Assembly (NCBI GenBank): GCA_009783115.1
Contig: WRHT01000015.1
Span: 1-13,897, forward strand
Direction of reading: 5' to 3'
Length of the DNA stretch: 13,897 nt
Source: Desulfovibrionaceae bacterium
Lineage (GTDB): Bacteria; Desulfobacterota; Desulfovibrionia; Desulfovibrionales; Desulfovibrionaceae
Part shown: positions 6,667 to 13,593 of the stretch, in pieces
Layout: each line of letters opens with the position of its first letter
Position numbering within the stretch: position 1 is the stretch's first letter
Notes under the pieces: model-generated
The model's database searches: none
Told to the model about the DNA's origin: nothing
The model's input: the letters and a program-made list of their open reading frames with translations, nothing else
Translations under genes and position numbers: made by a program

Positions 6667-7902
6667 TCAGCATTCGGACCAGCGCAGAACAGGCGCGATA
6701 ATACTCTGCCTTTTGGGGTCTGACCTGGATGTCAAAAGCTTATTTCCGCCAATCTGGAGCCTGAGCTTGATTGCGCTTTCCCTGCGGGTCAGCAGGCTTT
6801 TTTGATCGTGAATGCCGGCGATGAGCGTGAGTATGTATTCACCGGAATTCAGGCAGTTTACCGGCAAGGTTGTTACGATATGGCGGTTTTCATTTCCGGG
6901 GTCGCCTGAATAATTGATATGGTCGGTATTATAGGACCAAAAGATAACATTCCCAATAGAATCGGAAAGTTCAAAGCCAACGGAAACGTTACTTCCCGTC
7001 TTCTCAAAATATTTCACATGCACCTGAATTTCTTCATCCGCAAAGGCGGGCCGTTCTAAGATGAGGCCCTCCTTGACAGTAAGGTAAAAAGCGTGCGGCA
7101 CAAAACAGTCAAACGCGATTTCCCCGGCATTATGCCAGTTCGCCTTCAACTCGTCCGAGGCGCTGTGCAGGTACTGAAATACAACTGTATCAACATCCAG
7201 GCTGTCCAGAACAAGTTCTCCATGTTTGAGATAGATGCCCCTGGAACACAGTTGGCGTAGAGAGTTCATATTGTGCGACACGAAAAGCACCGTGCGCCCT
7301 TCTGAAGTAACCTCTTTCATTTTTCCAAGGCTCTTTTTCTGAAAGGCCACGTCACCGACAGCCAGAACCTCGTCCACTATGAGAATTTCCGGATCAAGGT
7401 TTGCCGCTACGGCAAAAGCCAATCTGGTGACCATGCCGCTGGAATAGCGTTTGATAGGAGTGTCAATAAAGGGCGCGACACCTGAAAAATCAACGATTTC
7501 ATCAAATTTTCCGTTAATCTCAGTACGGGACATGCCGAGAATAGTGCCGTTCAGGTAGATGTTTTCCCTTCCCGTCAATTCTCCGTGAAATCCTGTTCCT
7601 ACCTCAAGCAGGCTGCCGACGCGGCCGTGCAGTACGGCCTCTCCCGTTGTGGGGGCTGTTATTTTTGATAATATTTTCAGCAGGGTGGATTTCCCCGCAC
7701 CGTTGCTGCCGATAATTCCAAGAACCTCGCCGGGCGTGACATCGAAATTGATGTCACGCAGGGCCCAGAATGTTTCTTGAGCCTGTCCGGAACGGTTCCG
7801 CTTGAAAAGGCCGGCAAGGCTGCCGTGCAAAGTTTCCGGCGCCTCGAAGGCAGTACGGGCATATCGTTTCCCCAGTCCTCGGATAGAAATGATCGGTTTC
7901 AT
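6667..7902 (-). CDS. wzt: ABC polysaccharide exporter ATP-binding subunit with C-terminal glycan-binding-type domain
   Basis: A 411-residue Wzt-type ATPase that powers export of a finished lipid-linked polysaccharide across the inner membrane with Wzm. The nucleotide-binding domain (about 1-245) shows Walker A GSNGAGKST (65-73), signature YSSGM (153-157), Walker B ILIVDEVLAVGD (173-184) and the H-loop His210. An extra domain of about 150 residues (260-411) follows, rich in beta strands. In the characterised O8/O9a systems of E. coli the matching Wzt C-domain binds the modified non-reducing end of the chain and couples end-capping to export. By analogy this one may recognise a capped glycan; that is inferred. 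ATG 7902 begins 1 nt after the wzm stop and has AGGA (7909-7912) at 6 nt spacing. A longer frame to 7980 overlaps wzm and is rejected. Confidence 0.94.
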   Translation of the reverse strand: MKPIISIRGLGKRYARTAFEAPETLHGSLAGLFKRNRSGQAQETFWALRDINFDVTPGEVLGIIGSNGAGKSTLLKILSKITAPTTGEAVLHGRVGSLLEVGTGFHGELTGRENIYLNGTILGMSRTEINGKFDEIVDFSGVAPFIDTPIKRYSSGMVTRLAFAVAANLDPEILIVDEVLAVGDVAFQKKSLGKMKEVTSEGRTVLFVSHNMNSLRQLCSRGIYLKHGELVLDSLDVDTVVFQYLHSASDELKANWHNAGEIAFDCFVPHAFYLTVKEGLILERPAFADEEIQVHVKYFEKTGSNVSVGFELSDSIGNVIFWSYNTDHINYSGDPGNENRHIVTTLPVNCLNSGEYILTLIAGIHDQKSLLTRRESAIKLRLQIGGNKLLTSRSDPKRQSIIAPVLRWSEC

Positions 7903-7903
7903 T

Positions 7904-8731
7904 CTATATCCTGTCCACCAGCGTATTTTCCATACGGAAAAAAATCTGAAACCCGATAGCGCCCAGGACAAGCGGCACAAAAAAGCATAAGGCCAGCGCC
8001 AGCATGGTTGGAGGGTCGGTATTCAAGACCGACCATCGGGTCAGGCCGACAAGGGTCGCCGCCGGGTTGCACTCCACCAGCCATTGGAAACGCTCCGGGA
8101 TGATCGAAGGAGGGTACATGACCGGCGTCGCGAACATATAGAACTGGGTCAGAAAGGGAACAATAAAGCCGACATCCCGGTAAAGCCCGTGAAGAGGCGC
8201 CAGGATCAGCGCAATGCTGAAGGCGAACAGGCCTGCCCATAGCGTCACCACGGGAAGCGCGAGAAGCTTGATCGTTACGGGCAGATGAAACAGCGCCATG
8301 CTGCCGCCAATCAACAATACAAAGGCCAGAAAAAAATCAACGGCGGCGACCAGTAGTGGAACCAGCAACAAATATACCCTGGGGAAGTAAATTTTTCCAA
8401 TAAGGCCGGCATTGCCTGCCAGGCTTGTGCTGCCAGAACCGAGGGAGCGGCTGAAAAACTGCCAGATCAGCACCCCGGTCAAGGCGAAGACAGGGTACGG
8501 AATGTCGTCTCCCGCGCTGAAACGGGCGAACACCCCGAAGATGACGGTATAAATGACCGCTGTAGCCAAGGGCTGTAGAAGCGCCCAAAGCACCCCGAAA
8601 AACGCCTGCTTGTAACGGGCCTTCAGCTCTCTGCCGGCCAAGGTAAAAAGCACGTTGCGATAGCGCCAGACTTCATTCAGGCGGAAAAAAAAGTCCATCT
8701 GCCTGGCGGCGCTTATGATCTGTGTGTTCAC
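7904..8731 (-). CDS. wzm: ABC polysaccharide exporter membrane subunit
   Basis: A 275-residue ABC-2 type permease, the usual size for Wzm. It starts with a cytoplasmic amphipathic region (about 10-45, ending RELKARYKQ). About six hydrophobic spans follow, roughly at 46-70, 78-95, 118-145, 152-180, 185-205 and 243-265. The motif KIYFPR (113-118) and the late NPAATLVGLTRWSVL (222-236) are typical of polysaccharide and teichoic acid exporters. It forms the channel through which Wzt drives the undecaprenyl-linked glycan. I chose the GTG at 8731: it lies 11 nt after the stop of the upstream gene and has AGAGGG (8738-8743) as a ribosome site. The ATG at 8776 would overlap the upstream gene by 34 nt and lacks such a site. 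Confidence 0.93.
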   Translation of the reverse strand: MNTQIISAARQMDFFFRLNEVWRYRNVLFTLAGRELKARYKQAFFGVLWALLQPLATAVIYTVIFGVFARFSAGDDIPYPVFALTGVLIWQFFSRSLGSGSTSLAGNAGLIGKIYFPRVYLLLVPLLVAAVDFFLAFVLLIGGSMALFHLPVTIKLLALPVVTLWAGLFAFSIALILAPLHGLYRDVGFIVPFLTQFYMFATPVMYPPSIIPERFQWLVECNPAATLVGLTRWSVLNTDPPTMLALALCFFVPLVLGAIGFQIFFRMENTLVDRI

Positions 8732-8737
8732 CAACGG

Positions 8738-8743
8738 CCCTCT
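8738..8743 (-). promoter_or_regulatory. Ribosome binding site deciding the GTG start of wzm
   Basis: AGAGGG on the minus strand ends 6 nt before the GTG at 8731 and touches the TAA stop of the preceding gene. It supports a start at GTG 8731 rather than at ATG 8776 inside the upstream gene. Confidence 0.6.
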
Positions 8744-10467
8744 TAACGCTGTTTTTGAAAGAAAAAACACCCACATCCATAGTCTTCCTGGGCAAGCATT
8801 TGTGGAGGGGCGTTGCCGATAATGCGCTTGCCGCTGATAAGCGCGAATTCACGCAACGTCAGAGAAGTGAACGCATTGATCACGGCTTCAAAGCTGTATA
8901 TGCGGTGCGCGTGGAAGCAGACGCGCGGCCTGCCGACCGGGACGACGAAGAAAAGATCGCCTCCGGGAGCAAGCACCCTGGCCAACTCCCGCATGGCGGC
9001 CAAGTCTCCGTCAGTGCGCACCGCGTCGCCATATCGTCCCAAGCCGATGTGCTCTACCACATGCATACAGGAAAGTGAAGCTATGCTGTTATCTGCAAAA
9101 GGGAGCGAGACGAGGTCCACAGTCCCGGTTTCCAGTCCTTCTAGTTGCACATCCGGCCGCCGGTAGTCATAATGGGTTATGGGGCAGAATGCGGAGGCAA
9201 TTGCTGAAAAGTACAGCAGGCTGCCGATGTCGATGTGCTTCGCGGGGCGCGACGCGGCGAGGCAACGCGCGGCCCAGGCCGTGTGGTACAGGTAGTGGGG
9301 ATCGTAATCAACCGTAGCGGTCGCGTCTTCAGGCGCTGGAAATATATCCTTGTATGCCGCTAGGGGCAGGCCTGCCTGCCTGGCTTGCCGGTTAAATTCC
9401 GCAAGATCGCGAAGAAATTTCGGCAAAGCGGTGAAATGCAGCGAAATAAACTTGCGCAAGATTCTAAAACTGGCTCCGAAAAAATACTTTATACGCCTGG
9501 TCAGCGATACTGCTGCCCCCCAGAGAAAGAGAAAGGAGCTGAGGGGAATCAAAAGAAATGGGTGTGGCGCGATCAATTTATGCGCACGGCCGGAGAAAAA
9601 ATTTTCAGCAACCTGGAGATAGTGCTTCCGGCCCGCCACGAGGGTACGGCATCTACGCAAAAAAGGCTGCTCCCCCCATTCCGTAAAGACGTGCCGCAAA
9701 AATTGCCTCCTCTGCAACAGCACAAAAGGAGAGAACCAGCTAAAACGGTTCCGGTGCAGATTGATGACCACGGACCGTGATTTCAGCAATTTTATGTTGT
9801 CATGGCTGGACGATCCCGGGTGAACGCGTATCCGGACAAGACAGGCGGGGCTGTAGTCAAAAGAAGCGATATTCGAAAGCCGCAGAAAAAACTCAAAGTC
9901 CTCGTCGGAACGCAGGTCCGTGTTGAAGCCTCCGATCATGTCAAAGTATTTTTTCCGGATAAGCACCGCGGACATGGAACCCAGAACAGGCCCACCATGG
10001 GTCATCCATCGCCTGACATCGCCCCTCCCTTTCGCGTTGGGGTATGCCGGGGGGGATAGCGGCTTTGCCTCTTCATCAATGGCATCGTTTCCACAGTACA
10101 CGCATCCGAGATCCGGCAGAGCGCTCTGGTAAAATACCTGCATTTGCTTTTCAAGTTTTTCAGGCTTCCACAAATCATCCGAGTCGCAAAAAGCGAGATA
10201 GTCACAGTCGGATAGAACCGCGCCCCCAGTATTTCTCGCGCTGGCAGGTCCTTTATTTTCCGTGCGGACAACTTCAAGCCGGGGCCATTGGCCTTGCAGT
10301 TCCCGCAGTATCACGGGGGTGTTATCCGTCGATCCGTCGTCCACGATAAGAACGCGATCCGGCGCTCGTGTCTGCGCCATGATGCCCGCTATGGCAAACG
10401 GCAAAAAATTCGCGCAGTTCCAAGCCGGAACTATTACTCCTATAGTTTCTGTCTGTTGCGTATTCAT
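8743..10467 (-). CDS. Bifunctional GT2 glycosyltransferase / DUF268-type methyltransferase
   Basis: A 574-residue fusion. Residues 1-240 are a GT-A family 2 glycosyltransferase: IGVIVPAWN (9-17), VDDGSTDN (42-49), GPASARNTG (73-81), the metal site DSDD (95-98) and the catalytic-base region SDED (187-190). A basic, hydrophobic linker (about 245-345, with a likely membrane-touching segment at 303-320) leads to residues 385-574. These resemble DUF268, a class I SAM-methyltransferase-like family found in glycan clusters: YDPHYLYHTAWAA (388-400), HIDIGS (411-416), DLVSLPFADNSI (451-462), VVEHIGLGRYGD (470-481) and LAPGG (499-503). The likely job is adding a sugar and methylating it or a neighbour. 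ATG 10467 overlaps the GT11 stop by 4 nt (ATGA); ATG 10479 is an alternative. The 628-residue reading from 10629 lies inside the GT11 gene and is rejected. Confidence 0.88.
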   Translation of the reverse strand: MNTQQTETIGVIVPAWNCANFLPFAIAGIMAQTRAPDRVLIVDDGSTDNTPVILRELQGQWPRLEVVRTENKGPASARNTGGAVLSDCDYLAFCDSDDLWKPEKLEKQMQVFYQSALPDLGCVYCGNDAIDEEAKPLSPPAYPNAKGRGDVRRWMTHGGPVLGSMSAVLIRKKYFDMIGGFNTDLRSDEDFEFFLRLSNIASFDYSPACLVRIRVHPGSSSHDNIKLLKSRSVVINLHRNRFSWFSPFVLLQRRQFLRHVFTEWGEQPFLRRCRTLVAGRKHYLQVAENFFSGRAHKLIAPHPFLLIPLSSFLFLWGAAVSLTRRIKYFFGASFRILRKFISLHFTALPKFLRDLAEFNRQARQAGLPLAAYKDIFPAPEDATATVDYDPHYLYHTAWAARCLAASRPAKHIDIGSLLYFSAIASAFCPITHYDYRRPDVQLEGLETGTVDLVSLPFADNSIASLSCMHVVEHIGLGRYGDAVRTDGDLAAMRELARVLAPGGDLFFVVPVGRPRVCFHAHRIYSFEAVINAFTSLTLREFALISGKRIIGNAPPQMLAQEDYGCGCFFFQKQR

Positions 10468-11315
10468 ATAAGTATCCATGAGGGAGGAAAAAGGTCCGCG
10501 GTATTTTTTGCACGCTGGTGGCGGGGGGAAAACCAGGCTCGGGGAGCAATGACCTGTCTGGAGGACGGCCCGGCCAACCAGGCCCCCCACCAGCTGAAGG
10601 AACTGTTTGCAATGATGTGGTAAGAACATAAACCCATCAAAAACATATCTTGTTCCTGTGTATATCCTTCAATAAAACACGCTCTTTCCCATGAACCGAG
10701 CAGTTTTTTTGCTTCCCGCACGTCGTCTGAAAAAATATACAGCCGGTTTTCCGGACACAGGCTCTGGATAAGGGCGTACGCCTTTTGGTAATAGCAAATG
10801 TCTGCCTCCCCATGTACCGCAGACACCTCTGGCTTAAGATAATCGCCTCTCCGCACATGCATGGCTACTGAATTCAGGCGCTTCATTTCATTCGCAAGTT
10901 CGCGGACGGCATCAGGCATGGATGCGAAAGTGAAAATATTTCGCAGTTGTTCCTCAAAGCCGGCAAAGTAAAGAGGCGACTGCCAGTAGCCATGCAGACG
11001 AGCGCCAATAGCCGCTATGCGCTCTATGCCATCCCAATAGTGGAAATGAGGCTCTTTGATGATCTTGCTGGAAGATACGGGAATAAACCGTTTCCACAGT
11101 CGGCGGATTCCGCTTTTCTCTGTCAGTAAATCAACAGTATCAGGAATGGGAAAGCAGTCCAGCGCATATTTTCGCAACGGGTCGCCCGCCAGTCCGGCCA
11201 CGTTCAACAGTAATCCGCATCCAAGCCGGCTTGCAAGTGCTTTCCCCATCGCATACTGAAACATCTGGTTGCCCAGGCCGCCAAAAATATCAACCGTAAT
11301 AATTTTCGCATCCAT
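10464..11315 (-). CDS. Glycosyltransferase family 11 (alpha-1,2-fucosyltransferase-like)
   Basis: A 283-residue GT11 enzyme of normal family length. The hallmarks are all present: GGLGNQMFQYA (12-22), GYWQS (109-113), the donor-site HVRRGDY (153-159), FSDD (195-198) and ANSSFSWWGAWL (236-247). Characterised GT11 members such as WbsJ, WbiQ and FutC move fucose from GDP-fucose to a beta-galactose O2; some members use other 6-deoxyhexoses or L-galactose. Linkage and acceptor cannot be read here. ATG 11315 places the glycine-rich loop at the usual distance from the N-terminus and has a modest GGG site upstream. The frame is open to 11408, but those residues look like non-coding spacer. The stop overlaps the next start by 4 nt. 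A GT10 gene lies 105 nt upstream. Confidence 0.92.
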   Translation of the reverse strand: MDAKIITVDIFGGLGNQMFQYAMGKALASRLGCGLLLNVAGLAGDPLRKYALDCFPIPDTVDLLTEKSGIRRLWKRFIPVSSSKIIKEPHFHYWDGIERIAAIGARLHGYWQSPLYFAGFEEQLRNIFTFASMPDAVRELANEMKRLNSVAMHVRRGDYLKPEVSAVHGEADICYYQKAYALIQSLCPENRLYIFSDDVREAKKLLGSWERACFIEGYTQEQDMFLMGLCSYHIIANSSFSWWGAWLAGPSSRQVIAPRAWFSPRHQRAKNTADLFPPSWILI

Positions 11316-11344
11316 GATATGCCCATTTATATTTAGCGTCAACA

Positions 11345-11357
11345 GCGCCAGAGGCGC
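11345..11357. repeat. Short GC hairpin in the GT10/GT11 spacer
   Basis: A 5-bp inverted repeat, GCGCC/GGCGC, with a 3-nt loop, 30 nt before the GT11 start. No T run follows on the minus strand, so it is not a typical terminator. It may be a stability or processing element, or chance. Confidence 0.3.
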
Positions 11358-11389
11358 ACAAATATGTCTCTCCTGAAAACCGGGCGATT

Positions 11390-11411
11390 TGTTTGTAACC
11401 GTAAACAAACA
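11390..11411. repeat. Inverted repeat TGTTTGT/ACAAACA downstream of the GT10 gene
   Basis: A perfect 7-bp inverted repeat with an 8-nt loop, 10 nt after the GT10 stop on the minus strand. The stem is AT-rich and no T run follows, so termination is unlikely. With the hairpin at 11345-11357 it gives this 105-nt spacer two potential RNA stems. Confidence 0.4.
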
Positions 11412-11420
11412 GGTATTTTC

Positions 11421-12431
11421 TCAGTTGTTGGACAGCCTTCTTTTAATAGCGCCGCAAAGCCGGGAGAGCAGACGCCTCCATAGAGTGCGCGGGTTAGCAG
11501 CAACCGTGTTCGGCTCCAGAACTTTCGCGAAAGGCGACTCCCTGCCCTCCGCCAAGTTTGCGCGCCATGTCTCGGCGATGGAAAACAGGTTGTGTTCGGT
11601 GAGCACTTTTGTTCTAGCGAGAACAATGTGTTCAAGACGCGCTTCATAGTCGTCGTGTTCCAAAATATCCGCAATGCGTTCAAGGGCCTGTTCCGGCTTC
11701 CGGATATCAATGCAGGCAAGGCTGCTTTCGGCGAAGTATTCGTGGATATTGGAACAACCGCTGAAGATTGGAAAACAGAAGCCCAATAAGGCGTCCGCCA
11801 GTTTTTCCGTCCAAAAACCAGGCTCGTCGTTATTCTCAAGCACAAGATGATAGCGGTACGGCAGAAGCGCTTCCGCCTTATCGGCAACAGGCGCGAAACC
11901 CCGCCCGAAAATTTCCAACGACTCGGGGAAACGGCCTTTCAAGCGCTCGAGAAATTCAAGCCTAGCCCTGTGTCCCTCGGTAGAGGCCTTGTCGGAGCAG
12001 ATCACGGAAAGCAGGGAGGTTTTTGGGGGCGGCCGCATGGAGGAGAGTTCCCGCCAGGAAAGGGCGCGCTGGTTGTCCGGCGATTCGCGATCCACGCCGA
12101 AATGCCACGGCAGGGCGGAATGGGAGACAAGACGGTTGCCGGTGTAGCCGGGTAGGGGGTAGGGGCAGACTACGGTTCCAAACTGGTTGAGATAGTCCGG
12201 GCGGTAGACTTTTACGCTCGGCGGCTCACCTATGAACAGAAGGCGGCGTTGTAGGGGAATTCTGGTCGCCAGCCGCGCGTGTGGCTCGTCAAATACGATC
12301 AGCGCATCCCCATGTTCGATGGAGCCGGGATTGCACGCAAAACGGCGAGCCACATGCCGCCCGTCGCCGTGCATGGTCTGGCGAAGGTACGGCCAAGGGA
12401 CGTGGGCTGTGGAAAAAAGGATAGCGTCCAT
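11421..12431 (-). CDS. Glycosyltransferase family 10 (alpha-1,3/4-fucosyltransferase-like)
   Basis: A 336-residue protein whose C-terminal half matches the GT10 fucosyltransferase core: YHLVLENNDEPGFWTEKL (194-211) followed by a GFCFPIFSGCSNIHEYF stretch (217-233). This is the conserved F/LxENxxxxGFxTEK donor-binding region with the downstream P-I-x-x-G motif. The N-terminal half (1-140) is more diverged and includes LLFIGEPPSVKVY (64-76) and a possible HFGVDRE loop (110-116). GT10 enzymes transfer fucose from GDP-fucose to GlcNAc O3 or O4 (Lewis-type linkages in Helicobacter); other bacterial members act on unrelated glycans. ATG 12431 shares one base with the TAA of the upstream gene (TAATG), which implies re-initiation, and no separate ribosome site is visible. 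Family call is good; substrate is unknown. Confidence 0.85.
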   Translation of the reverse strand: MDAILFSTAHVPWPYLRQTMHGDGRHVARRFACNPGSIEHGDALIVFDEPHARLATRIPLQRRLLFIGEPPSVKVYRPDYLNQFGTVVCPYPLPGYTGNRLVSHSALPWHFGVDRESPDNQRALSWRELSSMRPPPKTSLLSVICSDKASTEGHRARLEFLERLKGRFPESLEIFGRGFAPVADKAEALLPYRYHLVLENNDEPGFWTEKLADALLGFCFPIFSGCSNIHEYFAESSLACIDIRKPEQALERIADILEHDDYEARLEHIVLARTKVLTEHNLFSIAETWRANLAEGRESPFAKVLEPNTVAANPRTLWRRLLSRLCGAIKRRLSNN

Positions 12432-13192
12432 TATTTTTTGTATATTCTGTACATATATCGTGCCGGATTATAAATTTTAGTTTTCTTTAAACATTTGATA
12501 AATAAATCGTAAGATATATTTTTAACACGTCTCGGCAAATTACAAATTGCGTTTTTTATTAGTAATAATAAGTTATTAGCTGTGTTCGTTATAGTGTTTG
12601 TTTTATTATATAAGATAATTTGCCTTTTAATAATATATGAATAGACTATATCTATAATAATTTCGTTGTCAGGAATAATATATATATGATCATCACAAAC
12701 AGTAATATTCCGTTTCATTGGCGAAATTTTGTTGGTTAGTGAAGTAATATCAAAAATAGTCGGGAATCCGTCTTTTCCAGTATAAAAATGAGCATCATCA
12801 ATAAGTATTATATCATTGTATTGGCGCGGTAGTATGGATTGCAATTCAAAAAGTAATGGGCAAGGTTCATCTGCGCCTGCCGTTATGCCTTTTGAATAAT
12901 GACCGTCAAGCCAAAATAAAACGTTGCTTTCGATTTTTTTCAATATTTCCGGCAGGATATTTTTTGAATTACCAAGATGGCGCCTGATATTTATCCAGGA
13001 TGAAAGATCATCTTTTGTAATATTATATATATGTTCTGAAAGCTCAATAGTGTGCACTTCCTGAAATTCGCTTGCGGCCCATTTTGACGTGGCGCCGAAA
13101 AATGTGCCTGTTTCAATAAATGTATTGATATTGATGGCATCACGCAATTTCAGCGCTACTTCTTTGGGAAAATATGGATCAATACAGCCCAT
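12431..13192 (-). CDS. Putative class I SAM-dependent methyltransferase, AT-rich
   Basis: A 253-residue protein that looks like a Rossmann methyltransferase of glycan clusters. FIETGTFFGATSKWAA (25-40) has the E-x-G-x-x-x-G type of SAM loop. VHTIELS (46-52) ends a second strand in an acidic residue. VLFWLDGHYSKG (91-102) and DIILIDDAHFYTG (127-139) resemble the later strands and possible catalytic or metal residues (D96, H98, D132, D133). Residues 170-253 are Ile/Asn/Lys-rich with a basic tail and no clear domain. By eye the gene is about one-third GC, far below lon and radC, which suggests recent transfer. ATG 13192 has GGAG (13201-13204) 8 nt upstream and lies 26 nt after a predicted transcription start. 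Its stop shares one base with the GT10 start. Target atom and sugar are unknown. Confidence 0.7.
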   Translation of the reverse strand: MGCIDPYFPKEVALKLRDAININTFIETGTFFGATSKWAASEFQEVHTIELSEHIYNITKDDLSSWINIRRHLGNSKNILPEILKKIESNVLFWLDGHYSKGITAGADEPCPLLFELQSILPRQYNDIILIDDAHFYTGKDGFPTIFDITSLTNKISPMKRNITVCDDHIYIIPDNEIIIDIVYSYIIKRQIILYNKTNTITNTANNLLLLIKNAICNLPRRVKNISYDLFIKCLKKTKIYNPARYMYRIYKK

Positions 13193-13200
13193 GATGTAAT

Positions 13201-13204
13201 CTCC
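13201..13204 (-). promoter_or_regulatory. Ribosome binding site of the AT-rich methyltransferase gene
   Basis: GGAG on the minus strand, 8 nt before ATG 13192. It supports that start codon. Confidence 0.6.
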
Positions 13205-13224
13205 GTTCTTTTAGGTTTTCCTCC

Positions 13225-13253
13225 ATAATACGCTACGGCAACGCATATATCAA
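13225..13253 (-). promoter_or_regulatory. Sigma70-like promoter of the glycan operon
   Basis: On the minus strand, -35 TTGATA (13248-13253) and -10 TATTAT (13225-13230) each match consensus at 5 of 6 positions, with the ideal 17-nt spacer. The expected transcript start is near 13218, giving a leader of about 26 nt with the GGAG ribosome site before ATG 13192. It is the only clear promoter ahead of the run of genes from the methyltransferase to the GT9 gene. Confidence 0.65.
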
Positions 13254-13301
13254 GGAGTTATGCAACAGGAAATACAAACCTGAAGAACGTTGTGGCATCA
13301 T
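13233..13301 (-). CDS. Possible 22-residue leader peptide
   Basis: A very short frame with two adjacent ATGs (13301 and 13298) encodes a peptide starting MMPQRSSGLYFLL and ending IYALP. AAGGA lies 7 nt upstream of the first ATG. The frame ends in TAG inside the spacer of the predicted promoter at 13225-13253. It could be translated only if transcription starts further upstream, for example at the TATAAT (13374-13379) or by read-through from the acyltransferase gene. No homology claim can be made, and chance is a serious alternative. Confidence 0.18.
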   Translation of the reverse strand: MMPQRSSGLYFLLHNSLIYALP

Positions 13302-13469
13302 CTATAAGTCCTTGTTTTCCAGATCAGCATTGTTCTGCGCGTCGGAAAGCCCGGGGGTTTTGAAAATTAGAATATTATACGGACTTATCGCCTTTCCAGG
13401 AGCGTTAAAGCTCTTTTCATGCTTTAAAACCTACGCCATGCCAGGCGTCAATCAGCGCAAGGCTTATTA

Positions 13470-13508
13470 AGCATAGCTCTGCCGCGAGGGCGTTTTTTTA
13501 TCTATGCT
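13470..13508. repeat. Inverted repeat AGCATAG/CTATGCT with 25-nt loop
   Basis: Perfect 7-bp arms at 13470-13476 and 13502-13508 enclose a GC-rich segment (about 13480-13492) and a run of seven T/A pairs. On the plus strand GCCGCGAGGGCG is followed by TTTTTTT, which looks terminator-like but has only a 3-bp core stem and no plus-strand gene ends here. Function unknown. Confidence 0.35.
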
Positions 13509-13593
13509 CATGAAACAACCCAATACAAGAATTAGCGGCGCTCTGAAAATTCCCGATTTTTGCCATCGTTGGAACCTTCGGCGGCTGGTATGG

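Larger units (their letters stand above)
13193..13593. other. Intergenic leader region, about 400 nt
   Basis: No long gene fits here on either strand. On the minus strand it holds a good sigma70-like promoter (13225-13253), a perfect -10 hexamer TATAAT (13374-13379) without a matching -35, a possible 22-codon reading frame with a ribosome site (13233-13301), a small hairpin ACGCC/GGCGT (13433-13448), an inverted repeat TTAAAGC/GCTTTAA (13405-13427) and a longer-range inverted repeat AGCATAG/CTATGCT (13470-13508). I see no strong terminator for the acyltransferase gene that ends at 13594. Confidence 0.6.

Noticed and set aside
8732..8776. ATG 8776 as the wzm start
   Set aside because: It overlaps the upstream gene by 34 nt and has no ribosome site. 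GTG 8731 has AGAGGG and gives the usual Wzm length.
10468..10629. Longer start of the GT2/DUF268 protein at 10629
   Set aside because: The extra 54 codons lie inside the GT11 gene, and the glycosyltransferase fold starts directly after the ATG at 10467.
13225..13240. GTAGCGT on the minus strand as an ops/JUMPstart element for RfaH-type antitermination
   Set aside because: Only 7 of about 12 bases match and they fall inside the promoter spacer, upstream of the predicted transcript start, so it could not act in the RNA.
13479..13499. Plus-strand terminator (GCCGCGAGGGCG then T7)
   Set aside because: The core stem is only 3 bp and there is no plus-strand gene upstream for it to end.
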